Assembly: GCA_017303355.1 (NCBI GenBank)
Contig: JAFLCU010000002.1
Location: 181,501 to 245,500 of the forward strand
Origin: Caulobacterales bacterium
GTDB lineage: Bacteria; Pseudomonadota; Alphaproteobacteria; Caulobacterales; Aquidulcibacteraceae
Length of the DNA stretch: 64,000 nucleotides
Reading direction: 5' to 3'
Below the pieces are notes generated by a model, which searched no databases, was not told the DNA's origin, and saw only the letters and a list, made by a program, of their open reading frames with translations. Below, piece by piece: positions 23,868 to 32,652 of the stretch (position 1 is the stretch's first letter; each line of letters starts with the position of its first letter). The translations under genes and the position numbers were made by a program.

Positions 23868-26063
23868 ATGAATCTAATCGCCATCCGACAGCCAGCGGAC
23901 GAACTGGACACCGTCTCCCCCGAAACACCGGGTGGCGGCGCCGGCGAAGGCATGTCGATTATCAAATGGGTCGTCACCTTCCTGGTGCGGCGCTGGTTGT
24001 TGATCGCCGCCGTCGCGGCTGTTGTCGCCTCCGTTGGTTTCGTGGCGATGATGATGGAACGGCCGAAGTTCACTGCCACGTCGATCATCCTGATCAATCC
24101 GTCGCAAGATCGCACGCTGTCGCAAGATCAGCAGATCACCGGCGCTGAACTCATCCCGGCGTCCGCCATCGTTGAATCGCACATCGAAGTTTTGACCTCG
24201 CCCATGATGATGGCGCGCCTGGTCGACTCGCTGGGGCTCGCCACCAATCCAGAACTCAATGGCGGCGTTGAGCTGCCGTCCACACCGCCCGTCGAAGGCT
24301 CGCCGGAGGCGGCGCAATTCGCGCGTATGCGTCAGTCGATCATCAACGCGGTGGGCGGTGCGGTGAACGTGCGCCGCCGCGCGTCGAGCTACGCTGTGGA
24401 AATCAACGTCACGACGGAGAACCCCGAGCTCTCTGCGGCGATGGCGAACCGCCTTGTCGATCTGTACATGGATTATCAGGTCGAAGCACGTTTCCAAACG
24501 GCGGAGCGCGCCAATGCTTGGCTATCGACGCGCCTTGTCGAGCTGCGCGAGGACGTGCAGCGCAAGGAAGCCGAGACCGAGCGTTTCCGCGCCGAGTCCG
24601 GCCTGCTCTCGACGCAAGGCGTATTGTTCACCGAACAACAAACCTCCGAAATTCAGGGCAGCGTGCTGCAGGCGCGCGCCGATCTCGCGCAGCGTGAAGC
24701 GCAGTATCGCCAATTGCAGCAAGTGCTGCAAAGCGGCGGCAATGGCGACACGATCGCTGGCGTGCTGAACTCAGATGTCATCTCCACGCTGCGCGCCCGC
24801 GAAGCCGATATCGCGCGTCGCCAGGCGGATGCTGAATCACGCTACGGTGAGTTGCACCCGACGGTGCAGAATATTCGCGCCGAGCGTCAGGATATCCGCG
24901 ATCAGATCAATGCCGAGGTCGCGCGCGTCGCCGCGAGCCTGCGCAATGAGGTCGAGATCGCGCGTGCGCGCGTCGACACGTTGCAAGGCAGCCTGGGTGC
25001 GGTGCGCGGCCAACTCGCGGGCAATTCGGAAGCGCTCGTGCGCTTGCGCGAACTTGAGCGTGAAGCCGCAGCCTCGCGGACGGTCTATGAATCGTTCCTG
25101 CAGCGCTTCCACGAGATCAGTGACCAAGGCAATCTGCGCACGTCCACCACGCAATTGGTGTCGGCGGCGACAGTGCCGACACGCAAAAGCTCGCCGGCGC
25201 TGCGCATGGCGCTGATCGTATCGATCGCCATTGGTTTGGCGCTTGGCCTGATCGCCGGCTTGATCGCCGAAGCGCTGGATGAAGGCTTCCGCACCGCCGA
25301 CGAAGTTGAGCGCAAACTCAATGTGTCGGTGCTGTCGTCGGTGCCGAAGCTGCGCACGAAGGAACTCAAGGCGCTGCCGGAAAATCTCCGACATCCCGCG
25401 GGTTATTTGATCGAGCGCCAGATGTCGGCGTTCACCGAAAGCTTGCGCGTGGCGCGCACCTCGATCGTGTACGGCCAGGCGCACGGCAAGAACCAGATCG
25501 TGGCCGTCACCTCGGCGCTGCCGAACGAAGGCAAGACCACCGTTTCGCTCTGTTTGGCGCGCGCTTCGGCGCTGTCGCAACAGCGCGTGCTGATCATTGA
25601 TTGCGATCTGCGTCGTCGTTCGCTGAAAGAGGTGCTGGGTTTCGAGCCGGAGATCGGCTTGCTGCAGGTTCTCGCTGGCGAAGCCGACTGGCGTCAGGCC
25701 ATCTTCCTCGACGAAGCCAGCGGCATGCATGTGCTGCCGCTGCGCGAGTCTCGCTTCATTTCCGAAGATGTGTTCGGCTCGGGCGAGATGTCGAAACTGC
25801 TCGGCGATCTGCGTAACCATTATGATTTGATCTTGTTGGATTGCGCGCCGGTGCTCGCTGTCGCCGAGACACGCGTCATCGCTTCGCTTGCGGATTCCAC
25901 CGTAATCGTCGCACGTTGGGAAAAGACGCCGGTGAAGGCGGTGCGCACCACGCTGCAGCAGCTGACATCCACGCGCGATAACGTGCTCGGCATTATCTTG
26001 AACAATGTCGATACGCGCGTGCCTGGATATTCCTATCATATGGGCTCGTATTACGAGGCTTGA
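23868..26063 (+). CDS. Wzc/ExoP-type polysaccharide co-polymerase and tyrosine autokinase
   Basis: The 731-residue protein has an N-terminal transmembrane segment (FLVRRWLLIAAVAAVVASVG), a Wzz chain-length domain, a long periplasmic coiled coil (roughly residues 200-420), a second transmembrane segment (LIVSIAIGLALGLIAGLIAE) and a cytoplasmic BY-kinase domain. The kinase has Walker A (PNEGKTTVS), Walker A' (VLIIDCDLRRRS) and Walker B (LILLDCAPVL), and a C-terminal Tyr cluster GYSYHMGSYYEA. It controls polymer length and export with Wzy and Wza. ATG 23868 was chosen; TTG 23856 and GTG 23859 are in frame upstream. Confidence 0.93.
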   Translation: MNLIAIRQPADELDTVSPETPGGGAGEGMSIIKWVVTFLVRRWLLIAAVAAVVASVGFVAMMMERPKFTATSIILINPSQDRTLSQDQQITGAELIPASAIVESHIEVLTSPMMMARLVDSLGLATNPELNGGVELPSTPPVEGSPEAAQFARMRQSIINAVGGAVNVRRRASSYAVEINVTTENPELSAAMANRLVDLYMDYQVEARFQTAERANAWLSTRLVELREDVQRKEAETERFRAESGLLSTQGVLFTEQQTSEIQGSVLQARADLAQREAQYRQLQQVLQSGGNGDTIAGVLNSDVISTLRAREADIARRQADAESRYGELHPTVQNIRAERQDIRDQINAEVARVAASLRNEVEIARARVDTLQGSLGAVRGQLAGNSEALVRLRELEREAAASRTVYESFLQRFHEISDQGNLRTSTTQLVSAATVPTRKSSPALRMALIVSIAIGLALGLIAGLIAEALDEGFRTADEVERKLNVSVLSSVPKLRTKELKALPENLRHPAGYLIERQMSAFTESLRVARTSIVYGQAHGKNQIVAVTSALPNEGKTTVSLCLARASALSQQRVLIIDCDLRRRSLKEVLGFEPEIGLLQVLAGEADWRQAIFLDEASGMHVLPLRESRFISEDVFGSGEMSKLLGDLRNHYDLILLDCAPVLAVAETRVIASLADSTVIVARWEKTPVKAVRTTLQQLTSTRDNVLGIILNNVDTRVPGYSYHMGSYYEA

Positions 26064-26202
26064 GGCCGTGGGTGTGGCTGCAAAGCTGCTATCCACAAAA
26101 TCCGTTGGCGCGACGCGCGTTCATGTGTGCGAGTTGTCGCGTGTAGAGTGTATGAGGGCGAATACGAAGCGATCCGGGACTAGTTTGCGGACTTACGAGA
26201 CG

Positions 26203-26221
26203 CCCCTTTTCGAGGGGTTTT
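26203..26221 (+). terminator. Weak terminator-like hairpin after the tyrosine kinase gene
   Basis: A 5-bp stem CCCCT/AGGGG with loop TTTCG is followed by TTTT. It lies 140 bases after the kinase stop and 102 bases before the sugar transferase start. The short stem makes efficient termination uncertain; it may only attenuate transcription. The rest of 26064-26322 shows no gene. Confidence 0.35.
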
Positions 26222-26322
26222 CGCAAAAGTCGGCTTGCATGGATCGGGTTTTTTCCGCTCTGTGTTTTTACCTTTCGACGCGTCTCAGAACAGAGGCGGT
26301 CGGGTTGGTGGGGAATGTTTTG

Positions 26323-27099
26323 ATGCGTGACCAAGTCACCGCCGCGGGGGCCGGAATGGCGGCGCGCCAAGAGCGCGGCGCGGCGCGCTCGCGCACGACA
26401 GAAGCCGGCGTTCCCGCGCAGGAACAGACCGGCGCGGTCGTTATAGCGCCGGACCTTGACCAATGGCGCCTGGCGCAACTGCGTCGCGAAGGCGCGCCGG
26501 TTGGCGGCGCATTGAAGCGCGCGTTTGATGTGACGGCGGCTTCGGCTGCTATTTTGGTTTTGTCGCCGCTGCTCGCGAGCATTTGGGTTGCGATCGCGGT
26601 CGAACGCGCCGGCAAGGAAGACCCGGTGTTCCGTCAGGAGCGCGGTGGGTTCGGGGGTAAGCCGTTCGAAATCTACAAATTCCGCACGATGTTCTGCGCC
26701 GAGAGCGGTGCGACGGTGAAGCAAGTGCAGGCTGGCGATGATCGCATCACGCCGCTCGGCCGTTTCTTGCGCCGCGCCAGCTGGGACGAGCTGCCGCAAT
26801 TGTTCAACGTGCTGAAGGGCGACATGTCGCTGATCGGCCCGCGCCCACACGCGACAGGTCATGATCGCGAGTTCGCCGCGATCGATCCGACATACCCGCA
26901 GCGTTTCGCCGCACGCCCCGGTATTACGGGGTTGGCGCAGGTTTCCGGCTGCCGTGGACCGACGGAAACGGATGACAAAGTGATCGCGCGCACGCAATTC
27001 GATGTTGAGTACACGCGCAATTGGTCGTTCTTCGGCGATGTGCGCATTGCGCTGCGCACATTGATGTTGTTCGTGAAGCGCGATCCCGGCGCGATGTAA
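26323..27099 (+). CDS. Priming sugar transferase (undecaprenyl-phosphate glycosyl-1-phosphate transferase, ExoY-like)
   Basis: The 258-residue protein has the bacterial sugar transferase fold: ALKRAFDVTAASAAILVL membrane segment, KFRTMF, RRASWDELPQLFNVLKGDM and GPRPHA, ending with ARPGITGLAQVSG. These enzymes place the first sugar phosphate of the repeat unit on undecaprenyl phosphate at the inner membrane. The ATG at 26323 follows a GGTGGGG ribosome-binding site by about 10 bases. The open frame continues upstream without a clear domain, and another Met at 26239 is possible. It is of the short ExoY kind, without the four-helix N-terminal part of WcaJ. Confidence 0.9.
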   Translation: MRDQVTAAGAGMAARQERGAARSRTTEAGVPAQEQTGAVVIAPDLDQWRLAQLRREGAPVGGALKRAFDVTAASAAILVLSPLLASIWVAIAVERAGKEDPVFRQERGGFGGKPFEIYKFRTMFCAESGATVKQVQAGDDRITPLGRFLRRASWDELPQLFNVLKGDMSLIGPRPHATGHDREFAAIDPTYPQRFAARPGITGLAQVSGCRGPTETDDKVIARTQFDVEYTRNWSFFGDVRIALRTLMLFVKRDPGAM

Positions 27100-27134
27100 A
27101 GCGTCGCCGGGCTGGCGTCCGGGACGTTTCGGGG

Positions 27135-27911
27135 ATGATTTGGCGGCAACTCTTTGGTGGGCGCGAACGGCCCACGGCGCGCTTCACTGAAGGGCGCGTC
27201 GCCTTTGCCGTTGGCGATATTCATGGTCGCGCCGATCTGCTGGAAATCCTACTGCAAAAGCTTGAGCACGAGGTCGCCGAAGCGCCACGCACAGGGGGCG
27301 TCCCCCTGGTCGTGTTTCTCGGCGACTACGTGGATCGCGGGATCGCCAGCGCGGGCGTGATCGACCTCCTGCTGCAGCAGCGGCCTGCTGATTGCGAGCG
27401 CCGCTTCCTGCTAGGCAATCACGAGCAGGCGATGCTTGCTTTCCTGGATGCGCCCCTGGCAAATCGAGCTTGGTTGGCTTTTGGCGGGGTCGAAACGCTG
27501 GCGAGCTACGGCATTGATCCGCCCGCGCCGCGCTCCGCCGATGTCGATCTGGAGGCCGCCGCCGCCGAATTGCGCGCCAAACTGCCGCCAGCGCATCTCG
27601 AGTTTCTGCAATCGCTCGAACTGTACATCGAGGAGAGCGGGTATGCCTTCGTTCACGCGGGGGTCGACCCCGCCCGTTCGTTGGCGAAACAAAACTCGCA
27701 AGATTTGCTCTGGATTCGCGATCGCTTCTTGTCCAGCCGCCGCCGCTTTTCGCACCGCGTTGTCCACGGCCATACGCCAACGGCTTTACCGCACGCTGAC
27801 GCCCGCCGGATCGGGGTCGATACCGGCGCCTACGCGACCGGCATTCTGACCGCCGCCCGGATCGAGGGCGATGAGGTCCGCTTCCTGAACGCCACCGCCG
27901 CCCGGTTCTGA
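27135..27911 (+). CDS. PPP-family metallophosphoesterase (serine/threonine phosphatase-like)
   Basis: The 258-residue protein has the PPP metal-binding motifs GDIHGR, GDYVDRG and GNHE, then the two His motifs AFVHAGVD and VVHGHTP. These bind a dinuclear metal centre and hydrolyse phosphoesters. ATG 27135 is preceded by CGGGG; frames extending upstream lack family similarity. It follows the sugar transferase by 35 bases in the same direction. Dephosphorylation of a locus component such as the kinase is conceivable, though bacterial BY-kinases usually pair with other phosphatase families. Confidence 0.85.
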   Translation: MIWRQLFGGRERPTARFTEGRVAFAVGDIHGRADLLEILLQKLEHEVAEAPRTGGVPLVVFLGDYVDRGIASAGVIDLLLQQRPADCERRFLLGNHEQAMLAFLDAPLANRAWLAFGGVETLASYGIDPPAPRSADVDLEAAAAELRAKLPPAHLEFLQSLELYIEESGYAFVHAGVDPARSLAKQNSQDLLWIRDRFLSSRRRFSHRVVHGHTPTALPHADARRIGVDTGAYATGILTAARIEGDEVRFLNATAARF

Positions 27912-28000
27912 GCCGGAGGGGCGCGGCGAGCGGCCCGCTTGTTCGTTCCTGCGGCGCGGTTTACACCCGCCCGTTACGAGCCAGCGAGGAGATTGTGGAA

Positions 28001-28306
28001 ATGGCGGCAGGCGGCGACGCGCGCGGACATATGGAAATCCAGGACCAGCGCGACACCTTCCACGGATTTCTGATCGCCTCGATCTGGGGCAGCACCGTGA
28101 CAGTGCAATTGATTGCGCTGCTCGTGCTGGCCTTTGCGATTGGCGCCGGCTGGTGGCCTGGCCTGTTCGCGCTGATCGCGATCGGTGTGGCGGTGGGGCT
28201 CTTTTTCCGCATGTCGAGCGTCTATTGGGCCGTGCAGATCGGCCTTTGGGTCCTCCTTGGAATTGGTGGTTTTCTCGTGCCGGCCCTCGCCGGCATGATG
28301 GGCTGA
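28001..28306 (+). CDS. aa3-type cytochrome c oxidase subunit IV-like small membrane protein
   Basis: The 101-residue protein has a short soluble N-terminus with MEIQDQRDTFHGFL, resembling the D.R.....F.GF pattern of the bacterial aa3-type oxidase subunit IV family. One segment follows as in that family, then two further hydrophobic segments. ATG 28001 is 8 bases after GAGGAGA; a GTG at 27995 is too close to that site. It directly precedes the transhydrogenase genes, an arrangement common in alphaproteobacteria. Family assignment rests on the short motif and context. Confidence 0.6.
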   Translation: MAAGGDARGHMEIQDQRDTFHGFLIASIWGSTVTVQLIALLVLAFAIGAGWWPGLFALIAIGVAVGLFFRMSSVYWAVQIGLWVLLGIGGFLVPALAGMMG

Positions 28307-28310
28307 TCCG

Positions 28311-29459
28311 TTGAAGATCGCCATTCTCAAGGAAAGCGCGGCCGGAGAAACGCGCGTCGCAGCCACGCCGGAAACGGTGAAGAAGATCATTGGCATGGGC
28401 CACAGCGTCACGGTGCAAACCGGCGCTGGCGTGGCCGCAAGCGTGCCTGACGATCAGTTCAAGACCGCGGGCGCTGAGATCGCCGCTGATGGCGGGATCG
28501 GCGCGGCCGACCTCGTCGTCAAAGTGCGCCGCCCGACCGATGCCGAAATCGGCGCGATGAAAGCAGGTGTGGGCTTCGCATCGCTGCTCGAGCCCTACGG
28601 CGATCGCGGCGTGATCGAGGCCTTGGCGAAAGCCAAGATCGATGCGGTGGCGATGGAATTCATCCCTCGCATCAGCCGTGCGCAGTCGATGGACGCGCTG
28701 AGTTCGCAAGCAAACCTCGCCGGCTATCGCGCGGTTATCGAGGGTGCGGCGCTCTACGGCCGCGCCATGCCGATGATGATGACGGCCGCCGGTACGGTGG
28801 CTGCCGCGAAGACGTTCATCATGGGCGTTGGCGTCGCGGGCTTGCAGGCTATCGCCACGGCGCGCCGTTTGGGCGGCGTCGTCAGCGCCACTGACGTGCG
28901 TCCGGCTACGAAAGAACAAGTTGCTTCGCTCGGCGCGAAATTCGTCGCCGTTGAAGACGAGGAGTTCAAGCAGGCCGAAACCGCCGCAGGCTACGCGAAA
29001 ACGATGAGCGCGGAATATCAGGCCAAGCAAGCCGCATTGGTGGCCGAACACATCGCCAAGCAGGACATCGTCATCACAACAGCGCTGATCCCAGGGCGCC
29101 CGGCGCCGGTGCTCGTCACCGAAGCGATGGCCAAATCGATGCGCCCGGGCTCGGTGATCATCGATCTTGCCGTGGCGCAGGGCGGCAATTGCCCGCTCTC
29201 GAAGCCGGACGAACTCGTCGAGGTGAACGGCGTGAAGATCATGGGCTTCACCAATCTGCCGGCGCGCTTGCCTGCGGACTCTTCGTCGCTTTACGCCAAA
29301 AACTTGCTCGCGCTCTTGCCGCTGCTGGCGGACAAAGAAAGTAAGGCGTTCGCGCCCGCGTGGGAGGACGAGATTATCAAGGGCGCGATGCTGTCGAAAG
29401 GCGGCGCGCTGATCCATCCGCATTTCGCTCCCCAAGATGCCAAAGTTGGCGCGGCATGA
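28311..29459 (+). CDS. pntA: NAD(P) transhydrogenase subunit alpha, part 1
   Basis: The 382-residue protein is the soluble NAD(H)-binding domain I of proton-translocating transhydrogenase. It starts with KIAILKESAAGETRVAATP, contains the NAD-binding loop GVGVAGLQAIATARRLGG and the conserved segment VIIDLAVAQGGNCPLS. It lacks membrane segments, which are encoded separately (30177 and 31109), as in the three-subunit alphaproteobacterial form. The start is TTG at 28311, 5 bases after the upstream gene. The complex couples hydride transfer between NADH and NADP+ to proton translocation. Confidence 0.93.
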   Translation: MKIAILKESAAGETRVAATPETVKKIIGMGHSVTVQTGAGVAASVPDDQFKTAGAEIAADGGIGAADLVVKVRRPTDAEIGAMKAGVGFASLLEPYGDRGVIEALAKAKIDAVAMEFIPRISRAQSMDALSSQANLAGYRAVIEGAALYGRAMPMMMTAAGTVAAAKTFIMGVGVAGLQAIATARRLGGVVSATDVRPATKEQVASLGAKFVAVEDEEFKQAETAAGYAKTMSAEYQAKQAALVAEHIAKQDIVITTALIPGRPAPVLVTEAMAKSMRPGSVIIDLAVAQGGNCPLSKPDELVEVNGVKIMGFTNLPARLPADSSSLYAKNLLALLPLLADKESKAFAPAWEDEIIKGAMLSKGGALIHPHFAPQDAKVGAA

Positions 29460-29806
29460 ACGACGTCGAGTTCGCCCGCAAATACTACCAAGCGTGGAAC
29501 GCGCGCGATCTCGAAGCCATTCTCGCGCTCTACGCCGAGGACATTGAATTTTCATCGCCTTACATCGCGGCCCTTGGTTTCTCTCCAGATGGCGTGATCC
29601 ACGGCAAGCCGATGTTGCGCGCCTATGTCGAACGCGCCCTCGATCGCGCGCCAGATATCACGTTCACGGCGGAGGCGCTCTGCGTCGGCGCGCGTGGTCA
29701 CACGCTGATCTATCGCAACCATCGCGGCGAGCGCGCGGCGGAAACGCACGAGATGGATGCGCTCGGCCTCGTTGTCCGCGCCGACGCGACTTACGAGACG
29801 GCATAA
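29456..29806 (+). CDS. SnoaL/NTF2-like protein
   Basis: The 116-residue protein has a cone-shaped alpha+beta NTF2-like pattern: FARKYYQAWNARDLEAILALY then AEDIEFSSPY, with later strands GHTLIYRNHRGERAAETHEM. The family includes small isomerases, hydrolases and binding domains. The ATG overlaps the TGA of the transhydrogenase alpha gene (ATGA), so translation is probably coupled. Its role in this operon is unknown; it is not a known transhydrogenase component. Confidence 0.72.
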   Translation: MNDVEFARKYYQAWNARDLEAILALYAEDIEFSSPYIAALGFSPDGVIHGKPMLRAYVERALDRAPDITFTAEALCVGARGHTLIYRNHRGERAAETHEMDALGLVVRADATYETA

Positions 29807-29826
29807 TAACAAGGGGAGGACGCGCC

Positions 29827-30174
29827 ATGGCCCGCACCGGATGCACGCTCGCTCTGGCGGCGCTCCTTGGCGCCAGCTTGTTTGTGACGCCCGCGCGCGC
29901 TCAGGAAGGCAGTCTGGCCCAAGACCTCACCAATTGCGCCGGCGCTGTGGCTGCGCATGCTGGCTTTGACGTTCTCACGTTTCCACGGGACGCCTCGGGT
30001 GAATGGACGCCGGTGCTTCAACGCATCATGGACGCGATGAACACCGAGCCGGGCGTTGAAGGCATGACGGGCCGCTATGCTTCGAGTGCTGCGCGTGAAT
30101 TTTGGAATGAACAGCCGCGCGATGCGCGTGAGCAGGCGGCCGCCGCTTGCCGTACGCGCTTCGGGGGAGAGTAA
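29827..30174 (+). CDS. Hypothetical periplasmic protein in the transhydrogenase operon
   Basis: The 115-residue protein has a signal peptide (CTLALAALLGASLFVTPARAQ, cleaved after ARA) and a small domain with Cys in DLTNCAGAV and AAACRTRFGG that could pair. A GGGGAGG ribosome-binding site lies before the ATG. No family is recognised. It sits between pntAA and pntAB with only 2 bases to the next gene. Confidence 0.7.
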   Translation: MARTGCTLALAALLGASLFVTPARAQEGSLAQDLTNCAGAVAAHAGFDVLTFPRDASGEWTPVLQRIMDAMNTEPGVEGMTGRYASSAAREFWNEQPRDAREQAAAACRTRFGGE

Positions 30175-30176
30175 GT

Positions 30177-30479
30177 ATGGTTGATCCGTTCGTTTTCTAT
30201 CTGGCCATTTTCGTGCTGGCGATTTTCGTCGGCTATTACGTCGTGTGGTCGGTCACCCCGGCGCTGCACACGCCGCTGATGGCCGTCACCAACGCGATTT
30301 CGTCGGTAATCATCGTCGGCGCGCTGATCGCGGCGGCGGCCAGCGCGCAAGCGGATGGCGGCTGGATCGCGAAAGGCGCGGGCGGCTTGGCCGCGGCGCT
30401 TGCGGCGGTGAACATCTTCGGCGGCTTCCTCGTCACCCAGCGCATGCTGGCGATGTACAAGAAGAAAGAGAAGAAGTGA
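30177..30479 (+). CDS. NAD(P) transhydrogenase subunit alpha, part 2
   Basis: The 100-residue protein is the first membrane part of transhydrogenase (pntAB). It has three hydrophobic segments: FYLAIFVLAIFVGYYVVWSV, the conserved TPLMAVTNAISSVIIVGAL, and GGFLVTQRMLAMYKKKE. The TPLMAVTNAIS motif is characteristic. ATG 30177 follows GGGGGAGAG. It would assemble with the proteins at 28311 and 31109. Confidence 0.92.
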   Translation: MVDPFVFYLAIFVLAIFVGYYVVWSVTPALHTPLMAVTNAISSVIIVGALIAAAASAQADGGWIAKGAGGLAAALAAVNIFGGFLVTQRMLAMYKKKEKK

Positions 30480-30480
30480 C

Positions 30481-31107
30481 GTGACGGCTGCGGACTGGCG
30501 CGCCCTCATTGAAGCTTATCTCGACGGACGCCTGTCCGCCGAGGCCTTCATGCGTCGCTTCATCGAAGCGTGGCGCGCCGTTGACGGACGCGTGCCCGGC
30601 GCGATTGTTGGCATGCAGACGCATGTCGAGGCGTTTGAAGCCGAGGTCGCGGAAGCGCACGAAGAGGGTATCGTCAATGACGATGAGTTGCGCCAAGCCG
30701 CGCAACGTGCGCTCCACAATCTTGCCGACGAACCGACAATCGCGCCGCAAACCTTCGATCGCACACGCGCGCGCGAGGAAATGCGCCGCATGCGGATCCA
30801 GGTCCGAGGCTGCGCAGGGATTGGCTGCCTGATCGCGCTCATCTGGGTGGCGCTTTGCATTCTGCAGATCACCTTCGTGAGCGAGTGGATTCAGCACAGC
30901 TTTGGCTGGAGCGCCTGGCCGTCGGCAGTCGTTGGTTTCTTCCTCGCTTTCGTGCCGATCGTCGGCAATTTGCTGGCGTTCCTCGCCGCAACCGAATTGC
31001 GCGACTGGCCCACTTGGCTGGCCGCTGTCGTTTTCTTCGCCGCGCCAGCGGCGACATTACTTTCCGGCTGGACGCGCTGGCGCCGGCAGGGACCACCTAG
31101 GGGCTGA
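30481..31107 (+). CDS. Hypothetical protein with C-terminal membrane region, inside the pnt operon
   Basis: The 208-residue protein starts at GTG 30481, one base after pntAB, and ends one base before pntB. Residues 1-100 are charged and helical (LIEAYLDGRLSAEAFMRRFIEAW). Residues 110-205 contain three hydrophobic segments. No family is recognised. The tight coupling between two essential transhydrogenase subunits suggests co-translation, but no function can be assigned. Confidence 0.7.
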   Translation: MTAADWRALIEAYLDGRLSAEAFMRRFIEAWRAVDGRVPGAIVGMQTHVEAFEAEVAEAHEEGIVNDDELRQAAQRALHNLADEPTIAPQTFDRTRAREEMRRMRIQVRGCAGIGCLIALIWVALCILQITFVSEWIQHSFGWSAWPSAVVGFFLAFVPIVGNLLAFLAATELRDWPTWLAAVVFFAAPAATLLSGWTRWRRQGPPRG

Positions 31108-31108
31108 C

Positions 31109-32509
31109 ATGAACGCTGATCTCGCCGCACTTTTGTATCTCGTCTCCGGGGTGCTTTTCATTCTCGCGCTGCGCGGGCTTTCGAGTCCGGAGACGAGCCG
31201 TCAGGGCAACAATTTCGGCATGCTCGGCATGGCGATCGCCATCGTCACGACGCTGCTGCTGGTCGATCTCGATCAAACCACGATGCTGATCATCGGCGGC
31301 GCGATCATCGTCGGCGGCGGCATCGGCGCCATCATCGCGCGCTCGATCAAGATGACGGAGATGCCGCAACTCGTGGCGGCGTTCCACTCGCTCGTCGGCT
31401 TGGCGGCGGTCGCGGTCGCGGCGGCGGCGTTCTATGCGCCGGATAGTTTCGGCATCGCCGAAGGCGAACACATTCACATGCAATCGCTGATCGAGCTTTC
31501 GCTCGGCACCGCGATTGGCGCCATCACCTTCACAGGCTCGGTGATCGCGTTCGCCAAGCTCAACGGCAATATGAGTGGCGCGCCGATCATGCTCCCCGCG
31601 CGCCACCTCATCAACATTGCGCTCGCGCTCGCGATCGTCGCGATCATCGTGATGATGGTGCAATCCGGCGGCGCGGTGGAATGGCATTATTGGGCGCTTG
31701 TCGGCCTCTCGCTGCTGATCGGCGTGTTGCTGATCATCCCGATCGGCGGCGCCGACATGCCAGTCGTCGTCTCGATGCTGAATTCGTACTCGGGTTGGGC
31801 CGCCGCCGCGCTTGGCTTCACGCTGGAGAACGTGGCGCTGATCATCACCGGCGCGTTGGTCGGTTCGTCGGGCGCGATCCTTTCGTACATCATGTGCAAA
31901 GGCATGAACCGCAGCTTCATCAGTGTCATCCTCGGCGGTTTCGGCACGGCGGATGGCGCCGCCGCAGCGGGCGCCAAGGAAACGCGCCCGGTGAAGCAGG
32001 GCAGCGCCGACGATGCGGCTTTCATTATGAAGAACGCGTCGAAGGTCATCATCGTGCCGGGCTACGGCATGGCGGTCGCGCAAGCGCAGCACAGCGTGCG
32101 CGAGATGGCCGACATGCTGAAGAAGGAAGGCGTGGAAGTTAAATACGCCATTCACCCCGTCGCCGGCCGCATGCCAGGGCACATGAACGTGCTGCTCGCC
32201 GAAGCTAACGTGCCGTACGATGAAGTGTTCGAACTCGAAGACATCAACAACGAGTTCAGCCAAGCCGACGTCGCCTATGTCATCGGCGCCAACGACGTCA
32301 CCAACCCATCCGCCAAGACCGATCCCAAATCGCCGATCTTCGGCATGCCGATTCTCGATGTCGAAAAAGCCAAGACCGTGCTCTTCATCAAGCGCGGCAT
32401 GGGCTCAGGCTATGCTGGCGTCGAAAACGAACTCTTCTTCCGCGACAACACCATGATGCTGTTCGGCGACGCGAAGAAAATGACGGACGAGATCGTGAAG
32501 GGGCTTTAG
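31109..32509 (+). CDS. pntB: NAD(P) transhydrogenase subunit beta
   Basis: The 466-residue protein has about nine membrane segments followed by the soluble NADP(H)-binding domain III. Recognisable pieces are TEMPQLVAAFHSLVGLAA in the membrane part, and PGYGMAVAQAQH, HPVAGRMPGHMNVLLAEA, and VIGANDVTNPSA in domain III. ATG 31109 lies one base after the preceding stop. It completes the pntAA-pntAB-pntB set. Length and C-terminus are normal. Confidence 0.95.
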   Translation: MNADLAALLYLVSGVLFILALRGLSSPETSRQGNNFGMLGMAIAIVTTLLLVDLDQTTMLIIGGAIIVGGGIGAIIARSIKMTEMPQLVAAFHSLVGLAAVAVAAAAFYAPDSFGIAEGEHIHMQSLIELSLGTAIGAITFTGSVIAFAKLNGNMSGAPIMLPARHLINIALALAIVAIIVMMVQSGGAVEWHYWALVGLSLLIGVLLIIPIGGADMPVVVSMLNSYSGWAAAALGFTLENVALIITGALVGSSGAILSYIMCKGMNRSFISVILGGFGTADGAAAAGAKETRPVKQGSADDAAFIMKNASKVIIVPGYGMAVAQAQHSVREMADMLKKEGVEVKYAIHPVAGRMPGHMNVLLAEANVPYDEVFELEDINNEFSQADVAYVIGANDVTNPSAKTDPKSPIFGMPILDVEKAKTVLFIKRGMGSGYAGVENELFFRDNTMMLFGDAKKMTDEIVKGL

Positions 32510-32526
32510 GGCGACGTGACGCGCAG

Positions 32527-32652
32527 ATGAAGGAAACCTACGGCCTGCAATGCTTTGAGCTCGATCTTGAAGACACTTGGGCGCTTCTTGACGAGACGGA
32601 GTTTGACGCAACCTCGGACAGCTTTGCGTTTATAATTCCGAATTGGACGTAA
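32527..32652 (+). CDS. Very short unknown frame, possibly the 5' part of a split gene
   Basis: A 41-residue frame begins at ATG 32527 with KETYGLQCFELDLEDTW and ends in FAFIIPNWT. It overlaps the next frame by 10 bases. No family is recognised. Codon use is more AT-rich than in neighbouring genes (TTT, ATA, CTT). The next frame starts with TTG and no ribosome-binding site, so the two may be one gene broken by a frameshift near 32645. Confidence 0.35.
   Translation: MKETYGLQCFELDLEDTWALLDETEFDATSDSFAFIIPNWT

Noticed and set aside
27786..29555. Long minus-strand open frame (about 589 codons) opposite the phosphatase, oxidase-subunit and pntAA genes
   Set aside because: It is antisense to three recognised genes, has no family resemblance, and its composition (His/Arg/Asp-rich) is typical of antisense frames in GC-rich DNA.
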